Shown here: in pieces, positions 34,349 to 43,698 of the stretch
Numbering within the stretch: the first letter of the stretch is position 1
How the letters are laid out: every line of letters begins with the position of its first letter
NCBI RefSeq assembly: GCF_019837165.1
Contig: NZ_JAGYHC010000001.1
Coordinates: 868,001-932,000, forward strand
Direction: 5' to 3'
DNA length: 64,000 nucleotides
Source of the DNA: Virgibacillus sp. NKC19-3
GTDB taxonomy: Bacteria; Bacillota; Bacilli; Bacillales; Amphibacillaceae
Notes under the pieces: model-generated
What the model was told of the DNA's origin: nothing
The model's input: only the letters and a program-made list of their open reading frames with translations
Databases searched by the model: none
Program-made: the position numbers and the translations under genes

Positions 34349-35759
34349 ACCAAGACGCCTGCATCCGGCAGCAATTATATTTAATTTTATCAAGGGTATC
34401 AGGGAATTTCTTTTTGTTCTTATTTTTGGTTTTATTACATTCAGGGACGAGTCTTTGATCTATTTTATTTTAATCCTATTTGCTTTGGTACTGCTTCTCG
34501 TTACCTACAGTATTATTACATGGTATCGGTTCACGTATCGAGTGGAGGATAACGAGCTGCGCATTGAATATGGCATTTTTGTTCGGAAAAAACGATATAT
34601 CTCTAAAAATCGAATTCAATCCATCGACTTAACGTCTGGTGTTATTCATCGAATATTTAAACTGGCAAAGGTCCAGATCGAAACAGCAAGTGGAGGAGAC
34701 GGGGCGGAGGCTTCACTAAAAGCGGTCAAATTGACAGAAGCAGAAAAGTTAAGAGATGAATTGAAAAATGAAAATACACCGTTGAAAGGGGAACTGGAGG
34801 AAGAAGAGACGACAAATCCTTTTTATAAAATATCATTTCAACGCCTTTTTATCGCTGGATCCACGTCGGGAAGCCTTGGAGTCATTTTCGTTTTAGCTAT
34901 AGGGGCAACAGAGTTTGAGCGATTTATACCGGATCAATTCTTTGACAATGCGATGAGTTGGGTGATTGGTTTAGGTATTGCGTTAATCGTCGGATTCGTA
35001 TTTGTCGTATTGCTCCTCCTTTGGCTTTTAGGGATCGCTGGAACGATAATCAAATATGGAAATTTCACGATTACAAAATCTACGGATGAATTGTTTATCA
35101 CACGTGGGCTACTCGAGAAAAAGCAAATAACGATACCGCTTAGCAGGATACAAGCGATTGGGATTCAGGAGAGTATAATACGACAACCATTAGGATTTGT
35201 TACTGTGTTTGCCGAAGTGGCAGGGGGATCTCTGGATCAAGGGCAGGATTTCTCCACGGTTTTATTCCCCATCATGAGAAGAGATGAAGTGGAGGAGTTT
35301 TTACAGGAAATTTTACCGGAGTATGCGGAGCACCCTAAAGAATTTAATCCGCTTCCGAAGCGTGCGCTCCCCTTTTATTTATTTCGCACAATGGTTCCGG
35401 TCATATTACTTGGGGTTGTGGTAATGTTTCTCCTACCACAATTTAGCTGGCTAGTCATCCTTTTATTGATCGCTGCTTTTGGTTTAGGATTTTTACGTTA
35501 TCGTGCCAGCGGGTATGATGTAAAAGGGAATCGCTTAATGGTGCGGTATCGTACGTTTAGCAAAATGACAATGCTTATGTACCATAAACGAATTCAGGCA
35601 TTTGAGAAGAAACAGCATAAAATTCAAAAGAGCCAAAGTTTAGCAACCTTGAAATTGTCCATTATTGGAAAGCTGGGGGTAGGTAAACATTACAGCCTAA
35701 AAGAACTGAATGCGGATGATTTGGATCTATTATCGGACTGGTATTCCTATCGTGAATAG
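34338..35759 (+). CDS. ydbT: YdbT-like membrane protein with three PH domains
   Basis: A 473-residue membrane protein with repeated bacterial PH (DUF304) modules. The first includes LRIEYGIFVRKKRYIS and the R-I-Q-S-I-D-L segment, the second ELFITRGLLEKKQITIPLSR, the third RLMVRYRTFSKMTMLMYHKR. Each is preceded by a pair of helices. It overlaps ydbS by 11 bases (start ATG 34338; ATG 34332 and 34341 are alternatives), showing translational coupling. The pair likely forms one membrane complex. Confidence 0.88.
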   Translation: MMSEPRRLHPAAIIFNFIKGIREFLFVLIFGFITFRDESLIYFILILFALVLLLVTYSIITWYRFTYRVEDNELRIEYGIFVRKKRYISKNRIQSIDLTSGVIHRIFKLAKVQIETASGGDGAEASLKAVKLTEAEKLRDELKNENTPLKGELEEEETTNPFYKISFQRLFIAGSTSGSLGVIFVLAIGATEFERFIPDQFFDNAMSWVIGLGIALIVGFVFVVLLLLWLLGIAGTIIKYGNFTITKSTDELFITRGLLEKKQITIPLSRIQAIGIQESIIRQPLGFVTVFAEVAGGSLDQGQDFSTVLFPIMRRDEVEEFLQEILPEYAEHPKEFNPLPKRALPFYLFRTMVPVILLGVVVMFLLPQFSWLVILLLIAAFGLGFLRYRASGYDVKGNRLMVRYRTFSKMTMLMYHKRIQAFEKKQHKIQKSQSLATLKLSIIGKLGVGKHYSLKELNADDLDLLSDWYSYRE

Positions 35760-35762
35760 TAT

Positions 35763-35790
35763 ACTCGGAAGGCTTCTCAGCTTTCCGAGT
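35763..35790. terminator. Hairpin between convergent ydbT and rhomboid genes
   Basis: ACTCGGAA (35763-35770) pairs with TTCCGAGT (35783-35790). It ends one base before the rhomboid stop codon and is positioned to serve ydbT. Confidence 0.6.
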
Positions 35791-36555
35791 TTATAATATA
35801 TTGAACCTCCCAAGTATCCCCAGTAATACAAGGATCCCTACAACAATCCAAATGATGTTTTTCTTAGAGACCCTTCTTTTCTTCCATCGTTTCGGGTCAA
35901 ATTGGATGGAATCATCATCCCTGTAGCGCTGTTGGTTTCTCCAAGGTGAAAAAGGCCTAACATTTGTCAGGATGAGCGGGGCGATTGCAAATCCACCGAT
36001 GAAGCCAAAAATATGGGCATGGATATTAATATTGGCGCGAACAAAGGTCATGATTAATCCAATAATAAATAGGACCATGACGACTTGCTTGCTCCCTGGA
36101 TCGATAAGATGTTTGCGGAATGCAATCATGAACACATATATACCAAATAATCCGTAAATAGCTCCGGATGCGCCTAGATGTACATTCCAAATTTCAGATG
36201 CCCCGAAAGCATATGTGCCAATATTGCCTATTATCCCGGCTCCCAAATAAGCTACAAGAAATTTAACCTTTCCCAGCATTTGCTCCAAAGCCGGCCCAAA
36301 CAATACAAGTGCAAACGAATTAAATAGCATATGCATAATATCGGAATGAAAAAATAGCGGAGTTACAAGACGCCAGTACTGCCCTTGATCAACCAAATAA
36401 TTGCTGCCAATTCCCCATTCATAGAGAAATGATCCAAATTGGAGCTGCAAGAGATCGATAAGTAGCCATAAAGCGATATGGATCATAACCAAACTTGCAA
36501 CAATAGGATAAAATTGGATAAATTCCTTTATACTTCGTTCCGTTCGAATAAACAT
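35791..36555 (-). CDS. ydcA: Rhomboid-family intramembrane serine protease
   Basis: The 254-residue protein has six core helices. The catalytic serine is in GASGAIYGLFG and the catalytic histidine in NIHAHIFGFIGG, with the supporting MLFNSFAL segment of rhomboids. The B. subtilis counterpart at this position is YdcA. The natural substrates are unknown. A basic cytoplasmic segment (RWKKRRVSKKN) precedes the last helix. It is transcribed opposite to its neighbours. Confidence 0.9.
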   Translation of the reverse strand: MFIRTERSIKEFIQFYPIVASLVMIHIALWLLIDLLQLQFGSFLYEWGIGSNYLVDQGQYWRLVTPLFFHSDIMHMLFNSFALVLFGPALEQMLGKVKFLVAYLGAGIIGNIGTYAFGASEIWNVHLGASGAIYGLFGIYVFMIAFRKHLIDPGSKQVVMVLFIIGLIMTFVRANINIHAHIFGFIGGFAIAPLILTNVRPFSPWRNQQRYRDDDSIQFDPKRWKKRRVSKKNIIWIVVGILVLLGILGRFNIL

Positions 36556-36676
36556 ACGCGGTCCCCCTGCGTGAAATAATTTAATCTCGGGTATTATTAT
36601 TTTATAATGGTATTACTATTATAAGTGCATAAATACATGAAATACAGTGATTTGTCAAAGAAGGGTAAGGAAAAAG

Positions 36677-37036
36677 ATGATAAAAGGAATTGGAATTGAT
36701 TTAATCGAACTGGGTCGTATTCGAAATAGTATGGAGAAAAATAATCGATTTGTTGATCGAATTTTAACACAACATGAAAAAAAAGTATTTACCCAATTGC
36801 AGAGTGATCGAAGAAAAGTGGAATTTCTTGCAGGCAGGTATGCAGCGAAGGAAGCATTTGCAAAGGCGAACGGTACAGGAATTGGAGAATTGAGCTTTCA
36901 ACATATCGAAGTAACTATTGATGAGAATGGAGCGCCATCGATGAAGGTGCGGGGATTTGAAGCGAAAAATATATTTATATCAATTACGCACAGCAGGGAT
37001 TACGTGGCAGCCCAGGTTGTTATTGCAGATAATTAA
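36677..37036 (+). CDS. acpS: Holo-[acyl-carrier-protein] synthase
   Basis: A 119-residue enzyme that transfers 4'-phosphopantetheine from CoA to acyl carrier protein. Signature segments are GIGIDLIELGRI near the start (Mg2+-binding Asp) and AGRYAAKEAFAKA (Glu), with SITHSRDYVAAQV at the end. The ATG at 36677 gives the standard length; the longer frame from 36647 adds a non-conserved basic stretch. The gene is followed 57 bp later by nnr. Confidence 0.95.
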   Translation: MIKGIGIDLIELGRIRNSMEKNNRFVDRILTQHEKKVFTQLQSDRRKVEFLAGRYAAKEAFAKANGTGIGELSFQHIEVTIDENGAPSMKVRGFEAKNIFISITHSRDYVAAQVVIADN

Positions 37037-37093
37037 CAGTGCATATTTACCATGGTTGTCTCATATATTCTAGTGCGGGTAGGAGGGAACTAA

Positions 37094-38632
37094 GTGTATA
37101 TTGTCACCGCAAAAGAAATGTACGATATCGATCATTATACCATGCAGGAAATTGGAATGGATGGGAAGCTTCTAATGGAGAACGCAGGAAGAGCCATCTG
37201 CGAGCGAATCGAAGCGAGCTTGAATAAGGGAAATCGAATAACTGTATTAGCAGGTTCGGGAAATAATGGTGGAGACGGATTTGTTATTGCAAGGACGTTG
37301 ATGAACAGCAGGTACGAGGTTCACGTTGTACAAGTGGTTTCGGATGAGAAAATTACCGGCGACGCACTTTATCATAAGCATTTATTTTTAAAATGCGGGG
37401 GGTCATTACAAACCGTGACGCATGAGAAGGATGTAAATGACATGATAGTGCGTTCCGACATAGTCGTTGATGCTATGATAGGGATAGGCATCAAAGGAGA
37501 GTTGAGAGCGCCCTTAAATCGAATTGTATCTGTTTTAAATCATTCGAATGCCTATACTGTTTCGGTTGATATTCCATCAGGTCTCCCTGCAGATGAAGAG
37601 GGAGGAGTCCCTTCGGCGTTTACAGCTGTACAAGCTGATTATACGTTTGTTGTCGGAGCTCCGAAAATGAGTGCATTCTTGGAGTCAACGGCCCCTTTTT
37701 ACGGGGAGTGGGAAAGGATTTCCATTGGTTTTCCTGAAGCGGCCTTTCAGAAATATACGAATAGGATTGTATGGGGGCAAGAGGAGACCAGTCAAACGAT
37801 GCCGGATCGTAAATCCTATGATCATAAAGGGGATCACGGAAGAGGGCTCGTTATTGGTGGAAGTACGTTCATGCCCGGTGCACTGGCAATGACGGTAAAA
37901 GCAGCCTTAAGAGCTGGTTCAGGATTGATGACAGCTGCAACCTCCAAGCAGGTTATTCAAATGATTGCTTCTGAAAACATTGAATCTACTTACGTTGCAC
38001 TTGCAGAGAGCAATGGTCATTTAACGAATGATACTCCTGTTGCCGTTGATGGATATGATGCGATTGCACTGGGGATAGGCATGGGACGAAACAAAGAAAC
38101 AAGTTCACTCGTCCACCATACGCTTCATCAAGCAGAATGCCCTGTCGTTATTGATGCGGATGGCTTATATCATACCAAACTGGATCTATCCATATTAAGG
38201 GCGGGGTCGCATCCTGTAATCATAACACCACACCCTGGAGAAATGGCTATGTTGCTGGATATTTCTGTCCATGAGCTTCTATCAAAACCATTTCAATATG
38301 CATCGGATTTTGCTCGTGTTCATAATGTCTATGTCGTGCTAAAAGGGAAGCATACAATCATCAGTGCGCCCGACGGGAAGCAGTCTGTAAATACGTCCGG
38401 GAACCCTGGGCTTGCCAAAGGCGGAAGTGGAGATGTGCTTACAGGAATTATTCTGGCGCAGATTATGCAGAAGCAAGGTATCTTCCAGGCATTGTGTAAC
38501 GCGTGCTTCATTCATGGTAAGTCTGCAGATTTATTAGTTGAAGATACACATTCTTATCATGATTTAATGGCATCCGATGTGATCGATGGTATTTCAAATG
38601 TATATCGTAGATTTTCTACATTGCGTGATTAA
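37094..38632 (+). CDS. nnr: Bifunctional NAD(P)HX epimerase/dehydratase
   Basis: This 512-residue fusion repairs hydrated NAD(P)H. The N-terminal YjeF_N epimerase domain (about 1-215) shows ENAGRAICERIE and GSGNNGGDGFVIAR. The C-terminal ribokinase-like dehydratase domain (about 225-510) shows DADGLY, TPHPGEMA and the nucleotide-site GNPGLAKGGSGDVL. The start is GTG at 37094 with GGAGGG 8 nt upstream. Its place after acpS is common in Bacilli. Confidence 0.95.
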   Translation: MYIVTAKEMYDIDHYTMQEIGMDGKLLMENAGRAICERIEASLNKGNRITVLAGSGNNGGDGFVIARTLMNSRYEVHVVQVVSDEKITGDALYHKHLFLKCGGSLQTVTHEKDVNDMIVRSDIVVDAMIGIGIKGELRAPLNRIVSVLNHSNAYTVSVDIPSGLPADEEGGVPSAFTAVQADYTFVVGAPKMSAFLESTAPFYGEWERISIGFPEAAFQKYTNRIVWGQEETSQTMPDRKSYDHKGDHGRGLVIGGSTFMPGALAMTVKAALRAGSGLMTAATSKQVIQMIASENIESTYVALAESNGHLTNDTPVAVDGYDAIALGIGMGRNKETSSLVHHTLHQAECPVVIDADGLYHTKLDLSILRAGSHPVIITPHPGEMAMLLDISVHELLSKPFQYASDFARVHNVYVVLKGKHTIISAPDGKQSVNTSGNPGLAKGGSGDVLTGIILAQIMQKQGIFQALCNACFIHGKSADLLVEDTHSYHDLMASDVIDGISNVYRRFSTLRD

Positions 38633-38670
38633 TTGTTCCCTAATGTTGACGAGACAAGGGAGATATGTTC

Positions 38671-39696
38671 ATGAAAAAAAAGTTAAGTATTTGGGTGGCG
38701 ACTGCAATCGGTTTAATCTTCGTACTTTCTGCTTGTGGTGAAAAATCGCAGGAAGATGTGGCGGGGGAGCTAGAAGAAACGTTAGAAGACATGAGTGGAT
38801 ATAAGGCTGAGGCTGTAATGGAGATGAACACAGGGCAGGAAAATCAGCAATTTAATATAGACATTTGGCATCAAAGTGAAGAAGAGGACTTTTATAGAGT
38901 TGGATTGACAAATAATCAGGATGAGCAAGGAAGCCAAATCATTTTAAAAAATGAAGACGGTGTATATGTGCTTACCCCTGCATTGAATAAACATTTTGAA
39001 TTTCAATCAGAATGGCCGGACAATAGTAGTCAGCCATATTTGTATCAATCACTCGTAACGGATGTATTAAATGATGAAGAGGCAGAATTTGAAGCAACGG
39101 AAGCCAATTATGTTTTCAAGACAAAAACAAATTATCAAAGCAATAACAATCTGCCATTTCAGGAAATTCACTTTGACAAAGATACCTTGACACCAGTGCT
39201 TGTAAATGTGCTTGATCAGGATCAAAATACATTGGTACAAGTGGAGTTTTCAAATTTCGATACAGATCCGAGCTTTGAAGAAGATGACTTTACCATAGAT
39301 AAAAATATGGAAAGTACGGCGACAGTCGATGAACCAGTATCAGGTGATGGAAAAGAAGGGCAGTTGACAGTGCTTTATCCAACGTATATGGCTGGTGCTG
39401 ATTTAACAGAAAAGAGAGATGTAGAGTTAGAGAATGGAAAGAGAGCTATATTGACATTTGAAGGAGAAAAGAATTTCACACTGGTTGAAGAGACAACAGA
39501 AGTTCAGCCAACTTTATCCTCTCCGCAGGAAGTAAAAGGAGATATTGTGAATCTAGGTGGTACGGTCGGATCCTTGTCAGACAAAACACTGGAGTGGAGC
39601 CATGATGGCGTAGATTTCACGTTGGCAAGTGAAGAATTGACAAGAGAAGAATTAATCGAAGTAGCCCAATCTGTTCAAAGTCAAGAAGTGAAATAA
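38671..39696 (+). CDS. ydcC: YdcC-like LolA-fold lipoprotein
   Basis: This protein of about 341 residues has a lipoprotein signal peptide with lipobox VLSAC (Cys near 23) and a LolA-like beta-barrel domain (about 35-210, SGYKAEAVMEM, GVYVLTPALNKHF). A second C-terminal domain follows. It matches B. subtilis YdcC, a sporulation-associated lipoprotein related to clostridial GerS. The ATG at 38671 (MKKKLS) is preferred; the ATG at 38665 is closer to the SD GGGAG and cannot be excluded. Confidence 0.85.
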   Translation: MKKKLSIWVATAIGLIFVLSACGEKSQEDVAGELEETLEDMSGYKAEAVMEMNTGQENQQFNIDIWHQSEEEDFYRVGLTNNQDEQGSQIILKNEDGVYVLTPALNKHFEFQSEWPDNSSQPYLYQSLVTDVLNDEEAEFEATEANYVFKTKTNYQSNNNLPFQEIHFDKDTLTPVLVNVLDQDQNTLVQVEFSNFDTDPSFEEDDFTIDKNMESTATVDEPVSGDGKEGQLTVLYPTYMAGADLTEKRDVELENGKRAILTFEGEKNFTLVEETTEVQPTLSSPQEVKGDIVNLGGTVGSLSDKTLEWSHDGVDFTLASEELTREELIEVAQSVQSQEVK

Positions 39697-39712
39697 GTCA
39701 GATGGTGATTAT

Positions 39713-39746
39713 GCAGACTCGCAAGCGGAGAGGGGGTCTGCTTTTT
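39713..39746 (+). terminator. Terminator between ydcC and alr
   Basis: GCAGAC (39713-39718) pairs with GTCTGC (39736-39741), followed by TTTTT. Confidence 0.75.
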
Positions 39747-39818
39747 ACTTTTCATTGACAGGTACACGTGAAAGCGGAATAATGATAGTAACATCGATGT
39801 GAAAAGGAGCCCTTTGTT

Positions 39819-40949
39819 GTGACGGATCATTTTTATAGGGATACGTGGGTAGAAGTAAATCTTGATGCAATTGCGTATAATATAGAGCAAATGAAGGAAA
39901 AACTACCTGAAAGTAGCAATATTATTGCGGTAGTAAAAGCAGACGGCTATGGTCATGGAAGTGTCCCTGTTGCTAAAAGGGCGTTGGAAGCTGGGGCCAA
40001 CGCCTTAGCTGTTGCATTATTGGAAGAAGCACTCGTATTACGAAAAGCTGGCATAGAGGCATCTATTCTAGTGCTGGGGCGTACTCCTCCAGAAGCAGCA
40101 CCAGTTGCAGCCGATCAAGACATTACGCTGACATTTTTTCAGGAAGAATGGCTACGAGAAGTGGAAACCTATAAATTGGATAAAAATTTAAAAGTGCATA
40201 TGAAATGGGATACCGGCATGGGAAGGATTGGTATTCGCAATCAAAAGGAATTAAAACAAATGCTGGATGCATTAAATGAAAATCCAAGCATATATTTAAC
40301 TGGAGTCTTTACACATTTCGCTACTGCAGATGAGGAAGATTTGACCTATTTTTACGAGCAAAAGGAGCGCTTTGATGCATTTTTAGCTTTCTTTAAGGAA
40401 TATTGGCCATATGAGGTAGCCATTCATATTGGCAACAGTGCTGCTTCTATACGCCTGCCGGAAGACATGTATGATTTCATTCGTTTCGGCATTTCAATGT
40501 ATGGATTGTATCCATCAGGAGCGGTGAAGGCAAAAGGTGAGATTGATTTAAAACAAGCCTTTTCCCTGCATAGTAGACTGATTTCTGTAAAAAGAATCGC
40601 TCCCGGCGAGTCTGTAAGCTACGGGGCTACGTATACCGCTAAACAGTGCGAATGGATTGGTACGATCCCCATTGGCTATGGGGATGGATGGATACGCAAA
40701 CTCCAAGGTGCCTCTGTGTTAGTGGACGGCAAGCGTATGCCCATTGTCGGCAGAATTTGCATGGATCAAACGATGATTCAGTTAGATAGGGAATACCCAA
40801 TTGGTACAAAGGTGACGTTAATCGGAGCGCAGGATGGTGATGTCATCGACATGGATGAAATTGCGAATTATGTTGATACGATTAATTACGAAATTCCATG
40901 TATAATTAATAACCGTGTTCCCCGGATTTATACCCCAAATCAATCGTAA
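39819..40949 (+). CDS. alr: Alanine racemase
   Basis: A 376-residue fold-type III PLP enzyme making D-alanine for peptidoglycan. The PLP lysine lies in AVVKADGYGHG (near residue 39) and the second catalytic tyrosine in VSYGATYTA. The C-terminal beta domain contains VGRICMDQTMI. The start is GTG with AAGGAG upstream. Length and motifs are full. The downstream EndoAI/EndoA genes follow as in B. subtilis. Confidence 0.95.
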   Translation: MTDHFYRDTWVEVNLDAIAYNIEQMKEKLPESSNIIAVVKADGYGHGSVPVAKRALEAGANALAVALLEEALVLRKAGIEASILVLGRTPPEAAPVAADQDITLTFFQEEWLREVETYKLDKNLKVHMKWDTGMGRIGIRNQKELKQMLDALNENPSIYLTGVFTHFATADEEDLTYFYEQKERFDAFLAFFKEYWPYEVAIHIGNSAASIRLPEDMYDFIRFGISMYGLYPSGAVKAKGEIDLKQAFSLHSRLISVKRIAPGESVSYGATYTAKQCEWIGTIPIGYGDGWIRKLQGASVLVDGKRMPIVGRICMDQTMIQLDREYPIGTKVTLIGAQDGDVIDMDEIANYVDTINYEIPCIINNRVPRIYTPNQS

Positions 40950-41075
40950 TAAACGACAAAAACATAGTTTTTTTGAAAGAAAATCCGAGAACCCTTTGCA
41001 AACGTTAGAATTCAATGGTATTATAAAAATGAATTTATATGAGTTCGTTCAACAGTTTGGCGGAGGTGTTTAGTT

Positions 41076-41360
41076 TTGTCAGAGAGCTTGCAAGAGGTCT
41101 TAGTGAAGTTACCAACAAACCTATTGAATGAGGTGGATGGATTAATGAAATACGAAAACAGTGATTTGAGTGATTTCATCAGTCAGGCGACGAAAAACTA
41201 CCTGGATCAAAAGAGAGATGAGCATATACAACAATTTCGCGAAACGATGAAAAAGGGTTATGAGGAAATGGGACGGATTAATTTAACAATCGCTTCAGAA
41301 GCCTTTCAGGCCGAAGAGGAGGCTGAAAACACCCTAGAGCGCTCTGTGATAGGGGTGTAG
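41076..41360 (+). CDS. ndoAI: Antitoxin EndoAI (ribbon-helix-helix)
   Basis: A 94-residue antitoxin with an N-terminal ribbon-helix-helix DNA-binding segment ([18 protein letters not shown]) and an acidic C-terminal tail that occupies the RNA groove of EndoA. It starts at TTG with GGAGGTG about 8 nt upstream. The gap to the toxin start is four bases, so the two are translationally coupled. It neutralises the downstream toxin and likely autoregulates the operon. Confidence 0.93.
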   Translation: MSESLQEVLVKLPTNLLNEVDGLMKYENSDLSDFISQATKNYLDQKRDEHIQQFRETMKKGYEEMGRINLTIASEAFQAEEEAENTLERSVIGV

Positions 41361-41364
41361 CGAT

Positions 41365-41724
41365 TTGATCGTTCAAAGAGGCGAAGTATATTTCGCCGAC
41401 CTTTCCCCTGTAGTTGGATCAGAGCAGGGGGGCGTACGCCCGGTGTTGATCCTGCAAAATGATATAGGAAATCGCTTTAGCCCTACGGTTATTGTTGCTG
41501 CAATCACAGCACAGATCCAGAAGGCAAAACTGCCAACACACGTAGAAATAAATGCAAAGCGTTATGGCTTTGATCGTAATTCTGTCATCTTGCTGGAACA
41601 GATTCGAACCCTGGATAAACAGCGTTTGACTGACAAAATTACAAAATTGGATAATGAAATGATGAAAAAAATAGACCAGGCATTGGAAATAAGTCTTGGA
41701 CTTAGAGATATGTATGGTCATTAG
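41365..41724 (+). CDS. ndoA: Endoribonuclease toxin EndoA (MazF family)
   Basis: A 119-residue MazF-type mRNA interferase. Nearly every block of B. subtilis EndoA is recognisable: [35 protein letters not shown], and [19 protein letters not shown]. EndoA cuts single-stranded mRNA at UACAU sites. The start is TTG, typical for this gene. The last residues (GLRDMYGH) are a few longer than in B. subtilis. It ends in a terminator ahead of the rsb operon. Confidence 0.95.
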   Translation: MIVQRGEVYFADLSPVVGSEQGGVRPVLILQNDIGNRFSPTVIVAAITAQIQKAKLPTHVEINAKRYGFDRNSVILLEQIRTLDKQRLTDKITKLDNEMMKKIDQALEISLGLRDMYGH

Positions 41725-41729
41725 GAAGG

Positions 41730-41757
41730 CCTCTTGTCAACGACGGGGGTTTTTTTA
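41730..41757 (+). terminator. Terminator of the EndoAI/EndoA operon
   Basis: CCTCT(T)GTC (41730-41738) pairs with GACGGGGG (41742-41749) with one bulge and several G-U pairs, followed by seven T. Confidence 0.65.
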
Positions 41758-41952
41758 ATGTGCGTAGAAGTAAAAACCGGAATAATCTGAGAATAGATTA
41801 AGGCTACGAGCATAATTATAGAATATTATATGTTACAATAGAATCTACAAAATACATGAATCTTGGTATATGATGGTATTTTGTGCGAAAATTGCCGAAG
41901 TATGGAGATGTATATTATTTTTATAGTCGATATTTAAATGGGGGCTAAGCGA

Positions 41953-42822
41953 ATGGATGAGAAATTCAAGGAAATTGTAATAGATAACAGTCATACCATT
42001 GTTCAAATGTGGCTGGATGAAGTTAATGCACTTAAACAGGACAACAATATGGCAACAATTCCTGAAGAGTTGTTTGAAAGCACCAATAGAGAATTTGTAA
42101 ATGTTATATTCACCAGTATCAAAAATCAGGGAAACACAAAAGATGTTGAGGAATTTTCTGAGAAAATTATTAATCTAGGGTGGCCTTTGAGTTATGTCAC
42201 GGACGGATTACAAGTTTTTAGAAGAGTGACGGTTGATTACATATTAAATCAATCGGACCAAGTCGATTCCATTTTTATCTCAAATGTATTAAAGAGTGTT
42301 GATGAATGGGTCGAACCAATTATTCGGCTATTAGTGAATGAGTATTCCGGTAGTTGGGAACAAACGGTTTCCATGCAACGGGTTGCCTTGCAGGAACTAT
42401 CTGCACCGCTTATCCCGGTTGTGGAAAGTATCACTGTAATGCCGCTGGTCGGCACCATTGATACAGAGCGGGCGAAATTAATTATGGAAAACCTGCTAGA
42501 AGGTGTAATGAAGCATAATTCAGAGGTTGTACTAATTGATATAACGGGTGTCCCCGTCGTTGACACAATGGTTGCCCATCATATTATTCAGGCAGCTGAG
42601 GCAGTGAGACTCGTGGGGGCAACTTGTATTCTTGTTGGGATTCGTCCGGAAATTGCCCAGACAATTGTTAATCTCGGCATTGATCTGGAAAAATTCCCAA
42701 CGAAAAGCTCACTAAAAAAGGGGTTCACAAGCGCTCTGGAAATCACCAACAGGAAAATTGTAGATCTTGAGCAAAAAGATGAGGATATTGAAAGACTGAT
42801 TGAATCTCTACAAAGGAAGTGA
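41953..42822 (+). CDS. rsbRA: Stressosome protein RsbRA
   Basis: The 289-residue protein has an N-terminal non-heme globin-like sensor domain (about 1-140) and a C-terminal STAS domain. The two phosphorylated threonines lie in [11 protein letters not shown] and [11 protein letters not shown]. With RsbS it builds the stressosome core that sequesters RsbT. The ATG at 41953 follows GGGGGC; an upstream ATG at 41938 lacks a ribosome site. It is the first gene of the sigB operon. Confidence 0.93.
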   Translation: MDEKFKEIVIDNSHTIVQMWLDEVNALKQDNNMATIPEELFESTNREFVNVIFTSIKNQGNTKDVEEFSEKIINLGWPLSYVTDGLQVFRRVTVDYILNQSDQVDSIFISNVLKSVDEWVEPIIRLLVNEYSGSWEQTVSMQRVALQELSAPLIPVVESITVMPLVGTIDTERAKLIMENLLEGVMKHNSEVVLIDITGVPVVDTMVAHHIIQAAEAVRLVGATCILVGIRPEIAQTIVNLGIDLEKFPTKSSLKKGFTSALEITNRKIVDLEQKDEDIERLIESLQRK

Positions 42823-42827
42823 AACAA

Positions 42828-43184
42828 GTGCGAATACCAATACTAAAATTAAATAACTACTTATTAGTATCGATCCAAACCGAAATAGATGATAAGACGG
42901 CTATACAATTTCAAGAAGATTTATTGGATAAGATTCACCAAAATGGTTCGTCAGGGGTAGTAATTGACTTAACATCAGTAGAGATCATCGATTCATTTAT
43001 TGCAAAGGTGCTCGGTGACGTGGTTACGATGTCAGATCTCATGGGGGCGAAGGTAGTTTTAACAGGTATCCAGCCAGCAGTAGCCATGACTTTGATTGAT
43101 CTAGGTATTCATTTGAAAAATGTCGCTACTGCTTTAGACTTGGAACAAGGACTTGTAAAACTTTACCAGGAATTGGGGGAATAG
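42828..43184 (+). CDS. rsbS: Stressosome scaffold RsbS
   Basis: A single STAS-domain protein of 118 residues. The phosphorylated serine is in [14 protein letters not shown]. The GTG at 42828 gives MRIPILKL, aligning with B. subtilis RsbS, and has AGGAAG 8 nt before it; the GTG at 42819 overlaps the rsbR stop. When RsbT phosphorylates RsbS, RsbT is freed to activate RsbU. Confidence 0.95.
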   Translation: MRIPILKLNNYLLVSIQTEIDDKTAIQFQEDLLDKIHQNGSSGVVIDLTSVEIIDSFIAKVLGDVVTMSDLMGAKVVLTGIQPAVAMTLIDLGIHLKNVATALDLEQGLVKLYQELGE

Positions 43185-43186
43185 TT

Positions 43187-43588
43187 ATGGAATCTCAATC
43201 CTGTATGAATATTCGACAAGAATGGGATATTGTTGGAGCCAGGCAGCTTGGTCGGGACATTGCAAAAAAGGTCGGATTTGGCACCATTGATCAAGCGCGT
43301 ATTGCAACAGCAATATCGGAATTGGCCCGCAATATATATTTATACGCAGAAAATGGGCAAATTTGCTTTGAAGTAATTGATACCCTCGATCAAAAAGGGA
43401 TGTCCATTATTTCTATTGATTCAGGGCCTGGAATAAGTGACATTTCCCTGGTAATACAAGACGGTTATACAACTTCCGGTGGTCTGGGTGCAGGGCTTCC
43501 AGGTATAAAACGTCTCATGGATGAGTTTGATATACAGTCGGAGGCAGGTAGTGGCACAAAGATAAAAACAGTTAAGTGGCTAAGGTAA
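43187..43588 (+). CDS. rsbT: Serine kinase RsbT
   Basis: This 133-residue GHKL-type kinase phosphorylates RsbS and RsbR, then binds RsbU. The N box is ATAISELARNIYLYA, the G1 box SIDSGPGI and the G2 box GGLGAGLPGIKRLMD. The length equals that of B. subtilis RsbT. The gene starts two bases after rsbS. A 110-bp gap separates it from rsbU. Confidence 0.95.
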   Translation: MESQSCMNIRQEWDIVGARQLGRDIAKKVGFGTIDQARIATAISELARNIYLYAENGQICFEVIDTLDQKGMSIISIDSGPGISDISLVIQDGYTTSGGLGAGLPGIKRLMDEFDIQSEAGSGTKIKTVKWLR

Positions 43589-43698
43589 CCAATGAAACCG
43601 GCTCTTCCGCTGATATTTACAAATTTGACTTCTGGAAACACGCGTTAACGTTTTCGGAGATCATACCTGTATAAATATAATTTTGGGGGATAATTCCA